A stretch of 53,375 nucleotides of DNA from Anaerolineaceae bacterium UBA6086 (GTDB lineage: Bacteria > Chloroflexota > Anaerolineae > Anaerolineales > Anaerolineaceae). Under the pieces are notes generated by a model. That model was not told the DNA's origin, ran no database searches, and saw only the letters and a list, made by a program, of their open reading frames with translations. This document shows positions 23,681-32,033 of the stretch, in pieces. The stretch covers positions 1 through 53,375 of the forward strand of contig DIXG01000018.1 in NCBI GenBank assembly GCA_002436005.1, read 5' to 3'. Position 1 is the stretch's first letter; every line of letters starts with the position of its first letter. The position numbers and the translations under genes are program-made.

Positions 23681-25087
23681 ATGAAGCGGAGTCGACAACA
23701 TATGTTAACAAAAATGAAAGGGGTGCTGTTTTTTTCACTGTTGGGATTGTTTTTGATTTCACTTTTTGTATTTCCGGTTGAAAAAGTCTCTTCACAAAAT
23801 TCGCAGGTCAATATGTATTTTTTTTGGGGCGATGGATGCCCCCATTGTGCCAGTGCAAAGCCGGTCCTCAGGGCGATCGCTGAAGGCAATTCAGGAATCA
23901 CGCTGTATGAGTTTGAGGTCTATCAGAGCGAGGAAAACCTGAACCTTTTTTACCAGATCGCTGAAGCGTATGGCACGGTCCCCCAGGCGGTTCCGACGGT
24001 TTTTATAGGTGAGCGGTATTGGATTGGATACTCTGAGGACATCAAGGTTGAAATTGAGAGCTATCTCAACCAGTGCCTGGCAAATGGATGTAAGGACCTT
24101 GCTGAAGGCATTGTTGATGGTGAGTCAGCTCTACCTACGGCGATTCCGGAGACAGTCACAGAGACTCCCACTGAAGTTCCTGCTACACCTGCTAATACTC
24201 CACCAGCAGCAGAGAATGTGGAGTATGAAAACCTGATCACCTTACCTTTGTTTGGTACGATCAATCTATCCAAACAATCGATGCTGATCAGCACGCTCCT
24301 GATTTCCTTTGTGGATGGGTTCAACCCCTGTTCGATCTGGGTGCTTTCGATGCTCCTGGCAGTCACACTAAACACTCGCTCACGTAAAAAGGTATTGATC
24401 ATCGGTTTTGTGTTCATCTTTGTCACCGGGTTGATCTATGCGCTGTTCATCGCCGGGTTGTTCACGGTTTTACGGGTGGTGCGGTTTGTTGGCTGGGTCC
24501 AGTTGATTGTCGCCCTGGTGGCGTTAGCATTTGCCCTGATCAACATCAAAGATTATTTTTGGTACAAAGAGGGGGTATCGCTGACGATCAAGGATGAGAA
24601 AAAGCCTGGCATTTATAAGGGAATCCGCCGGGTAGTGCGAGCGGAGGATTCAATCTGGACGATGGTTGGCGCTACGATCATCCTGGCTGCCGGTGTTTCC
24701 CTGGTTGAGTTTTCCTGTACGGCTGGTTTTCCTGTGCTGTGGACGAATTTGCTCAATTCGCAAAATGTCACAGGTGCGGCTTTCTTAGGGTTGTTACTGG
24801 TATACATGTTCATCTATCAAATTGACGAGCTGGGCATCTTCCTGGTGTCGGTCTTCACTTTGCGTAAGACCCGGCTTGAAGAAAAACACGGCAGGCTGCT
24901 CAAGCTGTTGGGGGGCTCGCTGATGTTGGCGCTGGCGCTGGTCATGCTGATTGACCCCACGATCATGAACGAGGTGGGTTCCTCACTGTGGGTATTTGCG
25001 GCGGCAATTGGTTTCGCGGCATTCGTGGTTCTGGTTCACCGTGTGATTTTGCCCAAATTTAATATTAAAATTGGCTCCCAGGAATAA
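23681..25087 (+). CDS. Thioredoxin-CcdA (DsbD-like) fusion membrane protein
   Basis: 468 residues; ATG at 23681, with 23702 or 23714 also possible. Order: signal anchor (residues ~12-30), a thioredoxin-like domain with active site GCPHCA near residue 52 and cis-Pro VPTVF, a Thr/Pro linker (~150-180), then a CcdA/DsbD-type core of six to eight helices. The core has cysteines in FVDGFNPCSIWVL and VEFSCTAGFPV, the pair that shuttles electrons across the membrane. The thioredoxin domain lies before the core on the outer face, unlike classic DsbD, where it is C-terminal. It should move reducing power out to extracytoplasmic thiols, possibly for cytochrome or thiol-metal chemistry. Confidence 0.85.
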   Translation: MKRSRQHMLTKMKGVLFFSLLGLFLISLFVFPVEKVSSQNSQVNMYFFWGDGCPHCASAKPVLRAIAEGNSGITLYEFEVYQSEENLNLFYQIAEAYGTVPQAVPTVFIGERYWIGYSEDIKVEIESYLNQCLANGCKDLAEGIVDGESALPTAIPETVTETPTEVPATPANTPPAAENVEYENLITLPLFGTINLSKQSMLISTLLISFVDGFNPCSIWVLSMLLAVTLNTRSRKKVLIIGFVFIFVTGLIYALFIAGLFTVLRVVRFVGWVQLIVALVALAFALINIKDYFWYKEGVSLTIKDEKKPGIYKGIRRVVRAEDSIWTMVGATIILAAGVSLVEFSCTAGFPVLWTNLLNSQNVTGAAFLGLLLVYMFIYQIDELGIFLVSVFTLRKTRLEEKHGRLLKLLGGSLMLALALVMLIDPTIMNEVGSSLWVFAAAIGFAAFVVLVHRVILPKFNIKIGSQE

Positions 25088-25350
25088 ATTCAACTGAACG
25101 CCATTCATTTGGATATCTTTTCCTCAATCTGAAAACCGTCTTAATTTCAGGTCAGTTCTACGCTGTGTTGGGTTCGGAACAAGTCAGGTTATCGCGAATG
25201 TGGCGCACGCGCACGAAGAATATCTCAATATCTTGATGGATGGTCGTTTGGAATAGGGGGATCTTCTTAGGTCGGTTGTTTTGATTCACATCAGGGGCTT
25301 GATTTTTACATGGGAAATCTACTATAACAGAGTAAAGGAAGGAGGTCTTC

Positions 25351-26226
25351 ATGGAGGATGAAATTGCTATCTGGCAAGACAGAATTCACGAAGTTTTACC
25401 GGACCTTGAGATCTTTAAACTGAATCATCGTTCTGAAGGATTGGTGAATGATGTCCTGATTGTGAATGATGCCTGGGTGGTTCGATTCACTACCACAGCA
25501 TGGGGGGAAGAATTGATGCGCCAGGAACACAGGCTGATTGGGCTGATTCAACCCCACCTGACCATGACCGTGCCTTCGTCAAGATTGGTCAATAACAACG
25601 TTATTATTTATCCTTATATTCAGGGCATCACCTTTTCAAGGCAGATTTGGGCTAAAAGGCCAGAATCCGATCAACGCGTACTGGCAGATCAATTGGGTTT
25701 ATTCTTGCGCGAGCTTCATGGTATCCCGATTCAACACCCCGATTGGGACATTCCACATACCCTGGCGCCTGTTAGCCGGGAAACATGGCTGGATATTTAC
25801 GATAATATTGAAACCAGGATAAAACCCCTCTTACTGCCCCACCAAATGGATTGGATGGAAGCGCTCTTCGAAGAAGCCATGGGAACGCCAGACTTTTTTG
25901 AGTTTGATCCTGTCGTGGTGCATGGCGACCTGGTGCCGTATCACATTGTGTATCATCCCACTGAAAACCAAATTGCTGCAATTATCGATTATGGATCTGC
26001 GGGAATTGGTGACCCGGCAACAGACCTGGCCAGCCTGATCTATAACTATGGGGAGCGGCTGGTTTCAAAGCTGGCAGAAACCTATCCTGGCTACGATGCT
26101 ATCATAGAAAGAGCCCGATTCTACGCCCATGCGCTGGATTTGCAATGGGTGCTGTTGGGAATCGAATCGGGCGAAAATTACTGGTTCACGGCACATTTGG
26201 GGGGTGCCCGTGATATTTTTGATTGA
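25351..26226 (+). CDS. APH/choline-kinase-family phosphotransferase
   Basis: 291 residues, start fixed by AAGGAGG 7 bases upstream. Kinase-like fold: N-lobe with WVVRFTT (ATP lysine position occupied by Arg), catalytic VVHGDLVPYHIVY near residues 188-200 and the metal-binding IDYGSAGIGDPATDLA near 216-231. The family's HGDxxxxN has His in place of Asn, as in the HGDLxPxH subgroup of small-molecule kinases. The substrate is unknown; resistance activity should not be assumed. The upstream 263 bases hold nothing I can support. It converges with pncB, 37 bases apart. Confidence 0.8.
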   Translation: MEDEIAIWQDRIHEVLPDLEIFKLNHRSEGLVNDVLIVNDAWVVRFTTTAWGEELMRQEHRLIGLIQPHLTMTVPSSRLVNNNVIIYPYIQGITFSRQIWAKRPESDQRVLADQLGLFLRELHGIPIQHPDWDIPHTLAPVSRETWLDIYDNIETRIKPLLLPHQMDWMEALFEEAMGTPDFFEFDPVVVHGDLVPYHIVYHPTENQIAAIIDYGSAGIGDPATDLASLIYNYGERLVSKLAETYPGYDAIIERARFYAHALDLQWVLLGIESGENYWFTAHLGGARDIFD

Positions 26227-26263
26227 GGCTTTCCTTTTTCCTAATCCTTCAGGTTAATGAATC

Positions 26264-27808
26264 CTATGATCGAGCTTTTTTGATCAGCAATTGTTTCAGA
26301 TCCCACAGATTTTGAGAAAGCGACACGTGATAGATATGGGGATTCATCAATCGCCGCACACCTGGATCGAGTGCATCGATATCCTGATCCCGTTTTACAC
26401 GCATCTCCTCGATGCTGGGCTTTTCACAAACCACTTCGCCATCTCTAATGACAGGAATCAATAATTTTTCAAGGCGGCTCACCTGTGAGGCTTGAAGCGC
26501 GCGTTGTTTGCGTTCCATGGTCGGGTGGCGGAGGATTAACGGATCCTGGGTGTGAACATCTTCGTCAAAGAGGCTGACGAGATCGGCGGTGGCTTTGCCG
26601 CGGTCATCATACACGCGCCAGACCCGTTTGTTGCCCGGGTTGAGGACCTTATCGATATTTTCTGAAATCTTCAATGTTGGAATCCACTCCGCCTTTTCCT
26701 GGATGGCAACCAGCTTATAGACGCCATCCAGAGCGGGATCTCCCTGTGAGGTGATCAGGCTGGTGCCGACACCGTAAACCAGCCTTTTGATCAGGCTGTT
26801 TGGATCCACCCCATAACGCTCCGCTTCTTCCTGGATTTGGGTAACGATCTGCCAGATCACCAGTTCATCGAGGTTGTTTGAAAGGACGATGGACACCTCA
26901 GGGAATCCGGCGTCGTTCAGCATTTTGGCTGCCAAAATGCTCAGATGAGCCAGGTCGCCCGAATCCAACCGGATGCCGATGGGTTGATGACCTTTTCGCT
27001 TCAATTTCTCAAAGACTTTAATGGCGTTTGGCACGCCAGATTCCAAAGTGTCGATGGTATCCACCAGCAGCAGGCAGTCATCCGGGTAGATATCTGCGTA
27101 AGCCTGGAAGGCAGCCAGTTCACCTTCCCCCAATCCCATGAACACCTGCACCATGCTGTGGGCATGGGTGCCTTTGGGGGTGAAGCCCAGGATGTGGGAG
27201 GCGCCCACATTTGAAGAAGAATCGGCACCGCCGATCAGCGCTGCCCTGGTGCCCTGGATAGCCCCCAGCCCCTGCCCGCGCCGTAAACCAAATTCCAGCA
27301 GCGGCTGACCGCGGCCAGCCTGCTTCATGCGGGACGCCTTTGTGGCGATCAGCGTCTGGTAATTGACGGTATTGAGCAAGCCGGTTTCCACAATCTGCCC
27401 AACTGCGAGGGGACCTTCAACCACGTGGATTGGGACATTGGGGTGCACCACGCGCCCTTCGGGCATGGCATATAAATTGATCGCCTTGGTAGAGAAATCG
27501 TTCTTCAGCCAGTTCAGGAAGTCCTCTGCAAAAAGCGGATCACCATTGCTGCTCTTTTGGCTGCGTAAGAATTGAAGTTCCTCTTCACCAAAAACCGCGT
27601 CATCCAGCCAATCCAACAGGGAACCCAAACCAGCGTTCACGCAAAATCCAGCTTTGTGGATGCCGTAGTCTGGATTGCTACGATAAAAGTGATCGAATTG
27701 AGCGTTTTTTTCGTGGAGCCCCATGCGAAAATAGAGCTGCGCCATGGTTAATTGGTATTGATCAGTGAGTAAAATACCGCTGGCTGTTTGTAGTGCTTTT
27801 TGTTTCAT
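26264..27808 (-). CDS. pncB: Nicotinate phosphoribosyltransferase
   Basis: 514 residues. NAPRTase features: LTDQYQLTMAQLYFRMG at the N-terminus, the phosphoribosyl region GLRRGQG, the phosphohistidine motif GTHAHSMVQ near residue 215, and RLDSGDL. The enzyme makes nicotinate mononucleotide from nicotinate, PRPP and ATP, the salvage entry to NAD. Length is as expected for the longer NAPRTase class. It lies 30 bases after the OsmC gene on the same strand and is probably co-transcribed. Confidence 0.92.
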   Translation of the reverse strand: MKQKALQTASGILLTDQYQLTMAQLYFRMGLHEKNAQFDHFYRSNPDYGIHKAGFCVNAGLGSLLDWLDDAVFGEEELQFLRSQKSSNGDPLFAEDFLNWLKNDFSTKAINLYAMPEGRVVHPNVPIHVVEGPLAVGQIVETGLLNTVNYQTLIATKASRMKQAGRGQPLLEFGLRRGQGLGAIQGTRAALIGGADSSSNVGASHILGFTPKGTHAHSMVQVFMGLGEGELAAFQAYADIYPDDCLLLVDTIDTLESGVPNAIKVFEKLKRKGHQPIGIRLDSGDLAHLSILAAKMLNDAGFPEVSIVLSNNLDELVIWQIVTQIQEEAERYGVDPNSLIKRLVYGVGTSLITSQGDPALDGVYKLVAIQEKAEWIPTLKISENIDKVLNPGNKRVWRVYDDRGKATADLVSLFDEDVHTQDPLILRHPTMERKQRALQASQVSRLEKLLIPVIRDGEVVCEKPSIEEMRVKRDQDIDALDPGVRRLMNPHIYHVSLSQNLWDLKQLLIKKARS

Positions 27809-27838
27809 AAATGCCTGCCTTATGGGTTAATCATGTGG

Positions 27839-28255
27839 TTAGATGGATTCAACTCGGATGCCATTTTCGAGCAACCTGCGAACAGAGCAGGCTTTGGCGA
27901 CCTGGTGCAGTCTTTTGAGTTGGTTTTCGTCCAGTTTCCCTTCAAATTGGATTTTTTCCTGGATGATTTCTTCGAAGCCACCATTTTCATCGCAATCATC
28001 GCAATCTTCAATAAAAACCCGGTTATAGGAAGCGTCAACGGTGACGCCCTTGAGTGGGATTTGATGATTTCTAGCATAGGCGTTGACGACAATGGCAGTG
28101 CAGGATGCCACACTTGCCAGCAGCATCCCATAGGGTGTCAAATCATGCAGATGCATCACATTTTCAACTTCATCCGATGTTTCATCATTCGGGTCGCTTG
28201 CACGGTAGGTGGTTCGAAAGCCTTTATCCTGATAAACAATAACTCGTTCAGACAT
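27839..28255 (-). CDS. OsmC/YhfA-family protein
   Basis: 138 residues. Both OsmC cysteines are present: VASCTAIVV near residue 52 and AKACSVRRLLENG near 122, the pair that reduces organic peroxides. A CDDCDE motif near residue 87 adds two more cysteines and a local acidic patch. Ribosome site AGGAA. The first gene of an osmC-pncB pair. It could be a peroxiredoxin-like enzyme or a member of the less characterised YhfA branch. Confidence 0.85.
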   Translation of the reverse strand: MSERVIVYQDKGFRTTYRASDPNDETSDEVENVMHLHDLTPYGMLLASVASCTAIVVNAYARNHQIPLKGVTVDASYNRVFIEDCDDCDENGGFEEIIQEKIQFEGKLDENQLKRLHQVAKACSVRRLLENGIRVESI

Positions 28256-28376
28256 TTTATTCCTTTCTTGTTTAGATTATGTTCTCCTTTATTATATGGG
28301 ATAAGCGGTGAGATACAAAATCTACAGGATGATTGAAAAGATTCAAACATGTTAACACTGGCAGTCCAAACCCTTC

Positions 28377-30749
28377 TCAATGCTTTGCTGATGAAAGTAG
28401 GATGGGTGTTTCTGAGCTACCGTGATGGGAAGTGCCATCAGCAAAGGTGAGCCAATAATTTTTACCATCTCTTTGTATCGAAAGACCCTGCCAATTGACC
28501 TCGATTGGCCAGGGGTAAGGGCTGGTGCCCCACAAGGCAACACGGTTGGGTGTGAACAGGCGCACGCCTGCAATTTCAAGGAAGAGGCGCACAGGCACCA
28601 TTCCCTGGATGGCGTTCTTTGCTCCCGAAGGCTGGCCTGTTTGGGTGTTATAAAAGGGGAAGAATCCGTCAAAATCTTTCAGACCGGCAATGATGGCTGA
28701 CATCAAGTTTGTCAGCAGATGCATGGCATCCTGCAAAAACCCGGCTTTTGCCAGGCCTTTGATGATCAATGTGTTCCACAGGACATTGACCTGCTGCGGC
28801 AAACCTTCTGGCAGTTCCTGCTTCCACTGACGCGTTTCTGGTAAGCCAAATTGATTTTCAGGACTTTTCCAGTTTAAGTGGTTCTTGAGCATGGGCTTCA
28901 GTTGTTGTTTGGTCATTACCCCCGCCCAAAGGGGCAGCAGACAGGAAATATCACTTTGGGAGAAGTCAGCAGTCTCAAGCACGAAGTAGTCGTCCGGTCC
29001 GAATCCCTCAAAGAAAGCGGAGTCGAGAGACGTAAAGAGGTGTTTTGTTGTCAGATGTGCTCGTCCTGCAACCCAGCGCAAGCCAGGTGGTTTAAATGTT
29101 TCAGTGATTGGATTGCCAAGCGTATCGCTTCCAAGGAGGCTGACCCGGCCAGCACGGGTGCTGTCATCCGCGGAAAAGAGATGACACTGAAGCCTTTGGG
29201 GACTGGAAAAATTTTTGTGGATATGGACGTCGTGATTTGCAGGCCCAGGATAATTAAGCCCACGGTGCGGCAAGAGATGGGAGTCTCGATCAAGGTAAAC
29301 AAAGCAGTGGGATTTCGGATCCCAAAAATCATTCACCTTTTCTTTCAGATTGTTTGCACTGCTTTCCCATATTTGCAGGTCTGCAGTTTCTCCAATGATG
29401 GCAGCCATCTTGTGCAGGGCTTTACTCTCTCGCAAGAGCATGGCGGCGTAAGCAGGGCTTGCAGCAGCCTGGATGTCCAATCCCCTGCCGTATGGGCTCC
29501 ATGGATCAAAGGTGAATAGACCGGAGTCCATTTGAAGCTGATCCGGGTTTTCCCAGGACAGCGTCAATCCTTTTTTGTCCTTCTCTGGGCTGGTCAGCCT
29601 CTCAAGCATTTTTTTGGCCTGTTGATAGGCATGTGCTAAAAAAGTCTCATCCTGGTTGATTTCATATACCTCCAGGCATAGACTGGCAAGCAGCGGGCAT
29701 TCTTGATAAGGAGAGATTAAATCTGATTTCGTCAGACGTGAGGGCAGTCGTCCGTCCTGATCAATGCGATCGAGAAAGTTTCCGATGATCGTTTGCAGCA
29801 GACCCACCTGGGCTGGCAGTAAAACTTCTGAAAGGTGCAGCGCTTCCAGGAGGGTCAGGTCATCCCGTTGGGTAAGGGTTTGTCCCGATTGGGGCTTGAT
29901 ATCTGGCAGGCGGGTGCGCGTGAAATAGGCAGTTTTTGATTTGGGCTCTTTCACCAGATGCGCCATTGCCACTGTTTGTGTCAGCAAGAAGGCTGCATCC
30001 CAATCTGGCTGTCCAGTTTGAATGTGGATTGTTTCACTGTTGTGCCGCATCCATTGATCTTCTGCCGATTTTTTCCACGGGCTTTCTGCAGCTTTAACAG
30101 CGGCTTTGTAAGACTCCTCAAGTGATGATTTTGACGCCAGGCAATAAGACCAGCTCTTTGATGTTTGTGGGGGCAGGGTCAGGGATAGTGAGAGGGCTGG
30201 GTGGGGGTTGGCAATAGCAGAAGGTCCGCCCGTCATGAAGAGGACAGGAAAAATGGATCTCAATTCACCGCTCAATATCTCATGCAAATTCTTTTTGACC
30301 GGGTGGGTGGGCGTTCCCCGGTCCATCGGCACCAGGATGGCTGCCATCTCCACTGAGAGGTCTACCGGGTCTTCGGTTGGATTTTCCAATCGGATCCCGC
30401 CGGTCAGTATGGCTGGTTCAGGTATGAAACACTCAAATTGGACATGAACTTGATTGATTAATTGATACTGAAAGCGCAGATAGGAGGGCGTAATGCGTGT
30501 GATGGTTGGGGGGAGGATGAAATCTTTGGGTTTGCACAGCCGTTGGCCATGGACCAGGATATTTGGGAAGACTCGCATGGACCTGGCGCGAAGGCCATAG
30601 GTTGTGTAGAGCTGGAATGGATGAGTCTCCGCGGGGTGAAAATCAACAGACCAGACCAGGTCGGATTCAGGCTCAAATGATGAGAAGAGTCCATCTGCAG
30701 CAAGGAGGAGTGTTTTCGGGCTGTTCTGGTGAATGGAAATTGTTTCCAT
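28377..30749 (-). CDS. Six-hairpin (alpha/alpha)6 glycosidase-like protein
   Basis: 790 residues, no signal peptide, so cytoplasmic. Residues 1-210 look like a beta-sandwich domain (FQYQLINQVHVQFECFIP, IRLENPTEDPVDLSVEM); residues ~250-700 are helical hairpins with DWDAAFLLTQTVAM, LPSRLTKSD, CPLLASLCLEVYE and LPQQVNVLWNTLIIKGL, the layout of GH63/GH37/glucoamylase-type enzymes. The last ~40 residues (WPIEVNWQGLSIQRDGKNYWL) form a C-terminal strand cap. Which acids are catalytic is not clear. It lies 155 bases after an aldo/keto reductase gene. Substrate unknown; amylo-1,6-glucosidase-like or mannosylglycerate hydrolase-like activity is possible. Confidence 0.65.
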   Translation of the reverse strand: METISIHQNSPKTLLLAADGLFSSFEPESDLVWSVDFHPAETHPFQLYTTYGLRARSMRVFPNILVHGQRLCKPKDFILPPTITRITPSYLRFQYQLINQVHVQFECFIPEPAILTGGIRLENPTEDPVDLSVEMAAILVPMDRGTPTHPVKKNLHEILSGELRSIFPVLFMTGGPSAIANPHPALSLSLTLPPQTSKSWSYCLASKSSLEESYKAAVKAAESPWKKSAEDQWMRHNSETIHIQTGQPDWDAAFLLTQTVAMAHLVKEPKSKTAYFTRTRLPDIKPQSGQTLTQRDDLTLLEALHLSEVLLPAQVGLLQTIIGNFLDRIDQDGRLPSRLTKSDLISPYQECPLLASLCLEVYEINQDETFLAHAYQQAKKMLERLTSPEKDKKGLTLSWENPDQLQMDSGLFTFDPWSPYGRGLDIQAAASPAYAAMLLRESKALHKMAAIIGETADLQIWESSANNLKEKVNDFWDPKSHCFVYLDRDSHLLPHRGLNYPGPANHDVHIHKNFSSPQRLQCHLFSADDSTRAGRVSLLGSDTLGNPITETFKPPGLRWVAGRAHLTTKHLFTSLDSAFFEGFGPDDYFVLETADFSQSDISCLLPLWAGVMTKQQLKPMLKNHLNWKSPENQFGLPETRQWKQELPEGLPQQVNVLWNTLIIKGLAKAGFLQDAMHLLTNLMSAIIAGLKDFDGFFPFYNTQTGQPSGAKNAIQGMVPVRLFLEIAGVRLFTPNRVALWGTSPYPWPIEVNWQGLSIQRDGKNYWLTFADGTSHHGSSETPILLSSAKH

Positions 30750-30903
30750 GCTTTCATTTTACCAAGATCCGGGGGCGGTGGATGATGGCAGAAATGACCA
30801 GCTGCTGGATGCAAGCCGAAAAGCAGCAGCATTGCAGAGGGCACGAGTGGATTATTTGTCCTGGGTTTTCCGTTCTAAAAACACCAGTTGTTTTTACGAA
30901 ATC

Positions 30904-31902
30904 TTATGTTCGGTCAGAGATGACACTGTAAGGATAGGGCTTGGGTTTTTCGCTAACCCTATTCAGCTCAGCCATTTGGGATTCGCTTAGCTCGAAGTCT
31001 GAGGCTCCAAGGTTATCCTCAAGGTGTTCCAGTTTGCGAGCGCCAATGATGGGTGCGGTCACGCCTGGGCGCTGCATTACCCAGCGCAAAGCCACCTGTG
31101 CCACGCTGCGGTTCAGGTCACTTGCTATGAATTGGAGAGTATCGATGATCTGCCAGGTATGTTCATTCGCATAGGTATCCCACGATTCAGACCAACCCTC
31201 TCGGCTTGCCTGTTCCACGCGTGAATTCTCGGGAGGTGCCTGCATGCTTCGTTGGTATTTGCCTGAGAGCCAGCCGCCTCGCAAAGGGCTCCAAATAAGG
31301 GTTGCTAATCCTGCATCCCTGCAGAGGGGGAGCAGTTCCCACTCCAGTTCTCGATCGAGGAGGTTATATAGAGGTTGCAAGCTGACAAACCCTTCCCATG
31401 CATGCTGCTTGCTCAGTCCAATGGCTTTTTGCAATTGCCAGCCCGAAAAATTACTGGCACCAATGTAGCGCACTTTGCCAGAGCGCACCAGGTCATTGAG
31501 TGTGCTGAGGGTTTCTTCCATTGGTGTGGCGCTATCCCAGAGATGAACCTGATACAGGTCGATATAGTCTATTCCCAGGCGTTTTAGACTGGCATCGACC
31601 GCATGGTAGATGTGTTTGCGGCTCAGGCCAACGTCATTCGGGTCGTCACTCATTGCCCCTCTCACCTTAGTGGCAATCACCATTTCTTCTCGGGGTTTAT
31701 CCTTCAGCCATTCGCCCAGGATGGTCTCTGAGATGCCGCGGCTGTAGACATCAGCGGTATCAAAGAAGTTTCCGCCCTGTTCATAAAATAAATCCATCAT
31801 CTGAAAAGAAACTTCTTTTGTGGATTCACGTCCAAACGTCATACAGCCCAAGCAAAGCTCACTAACTTTGACGCCGGTATTGCCTAAAAATTTTAATTTC
31901 AC
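30904..31902 (-). CDS. Aldo/keto reductase
   Basis: 332 residues starting at GTG 31902 with AGGAGG five bases upstream. The catalytic tetrad of the family is visible: Asp and Tyr in FFDTADVYS near residues 48-55, Lys in VIATKVRG near 79, and His in YQVHLWD near 120. The NADPH-binding end SPLRGGWLSGKY and the C-terminal ARKLEHLEDNLGA are typical of the AKR11/12-like branch of TIM-barrel oxidoreductases. The substrate is unknown. It is divergent from the PBP gene, with a 131-base shared upstream region. Confidence 0.92.
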   Translation of the reverse strand: MKLKFLGNTGVKVSELCLGCMTFGRESTKEVSFQMMDLFYEQGGNFFDTADVYSRGISETILGEWLKDKPREEMVIATKVRGAMSDDPNDVGLSRKHIYHAVDASLKRLGIDYIDLYQVHLWDSATPMEETLSTLNDLVRSGKVRYIGASNFSGWQLQKAIGLSKQHAWEGFVSLQPLYNLLDRELEWELLPLCRDAGLATLIWSPLRGGWLSGKYQRSMQAPPENSRVEQASREGWSESWDTYANEHTWQIIDTLQFIASDLNRSVAQVALRWVMQRPGVTAPIIGARKLEHLEDNLGASDFELSESQMAELNRVSEKPKPYPYSVISDRT

Positions 31903-32003
31903 AGCAGCCTCCTTTTTCTTATTTTATTTGTAATTTTATTAAACATCAGATACCGGAACTTTTCAATAGATTGAAGCGTCTTCTTAACCCATCTCATGTG
32001 TGC

Positions 32004-32009
32004 TAAAAT
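32004..32009 (+). promoter_or_regulatory. Possible -10 box of the class A PBP gene
   Basis: TAAAAT preceded by TGC, an extended -10. A transcript would start near 32016, which would leave the ATG at 32016 leaderless but give the ATG at 32034 a short leader carrying GGAG. The -35 region (TTCTTA) is poor. Confidence 0.35.
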
Positions 32010-32033
32010 TATGCCATGATGGAGAAAAACGAT

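Noticed and set aside
25158..25352. 64-codon - strand frame before the APH-like gene
   Set aside because: No ribosome site, no homology I recognise, and it overlaps the promoter region of the kinase gene.
25351..26226. Aminoglycoside resistance gene
   Set aside because: Only the general kinase fold motifs are visible; the family has many housekeeping substrates.
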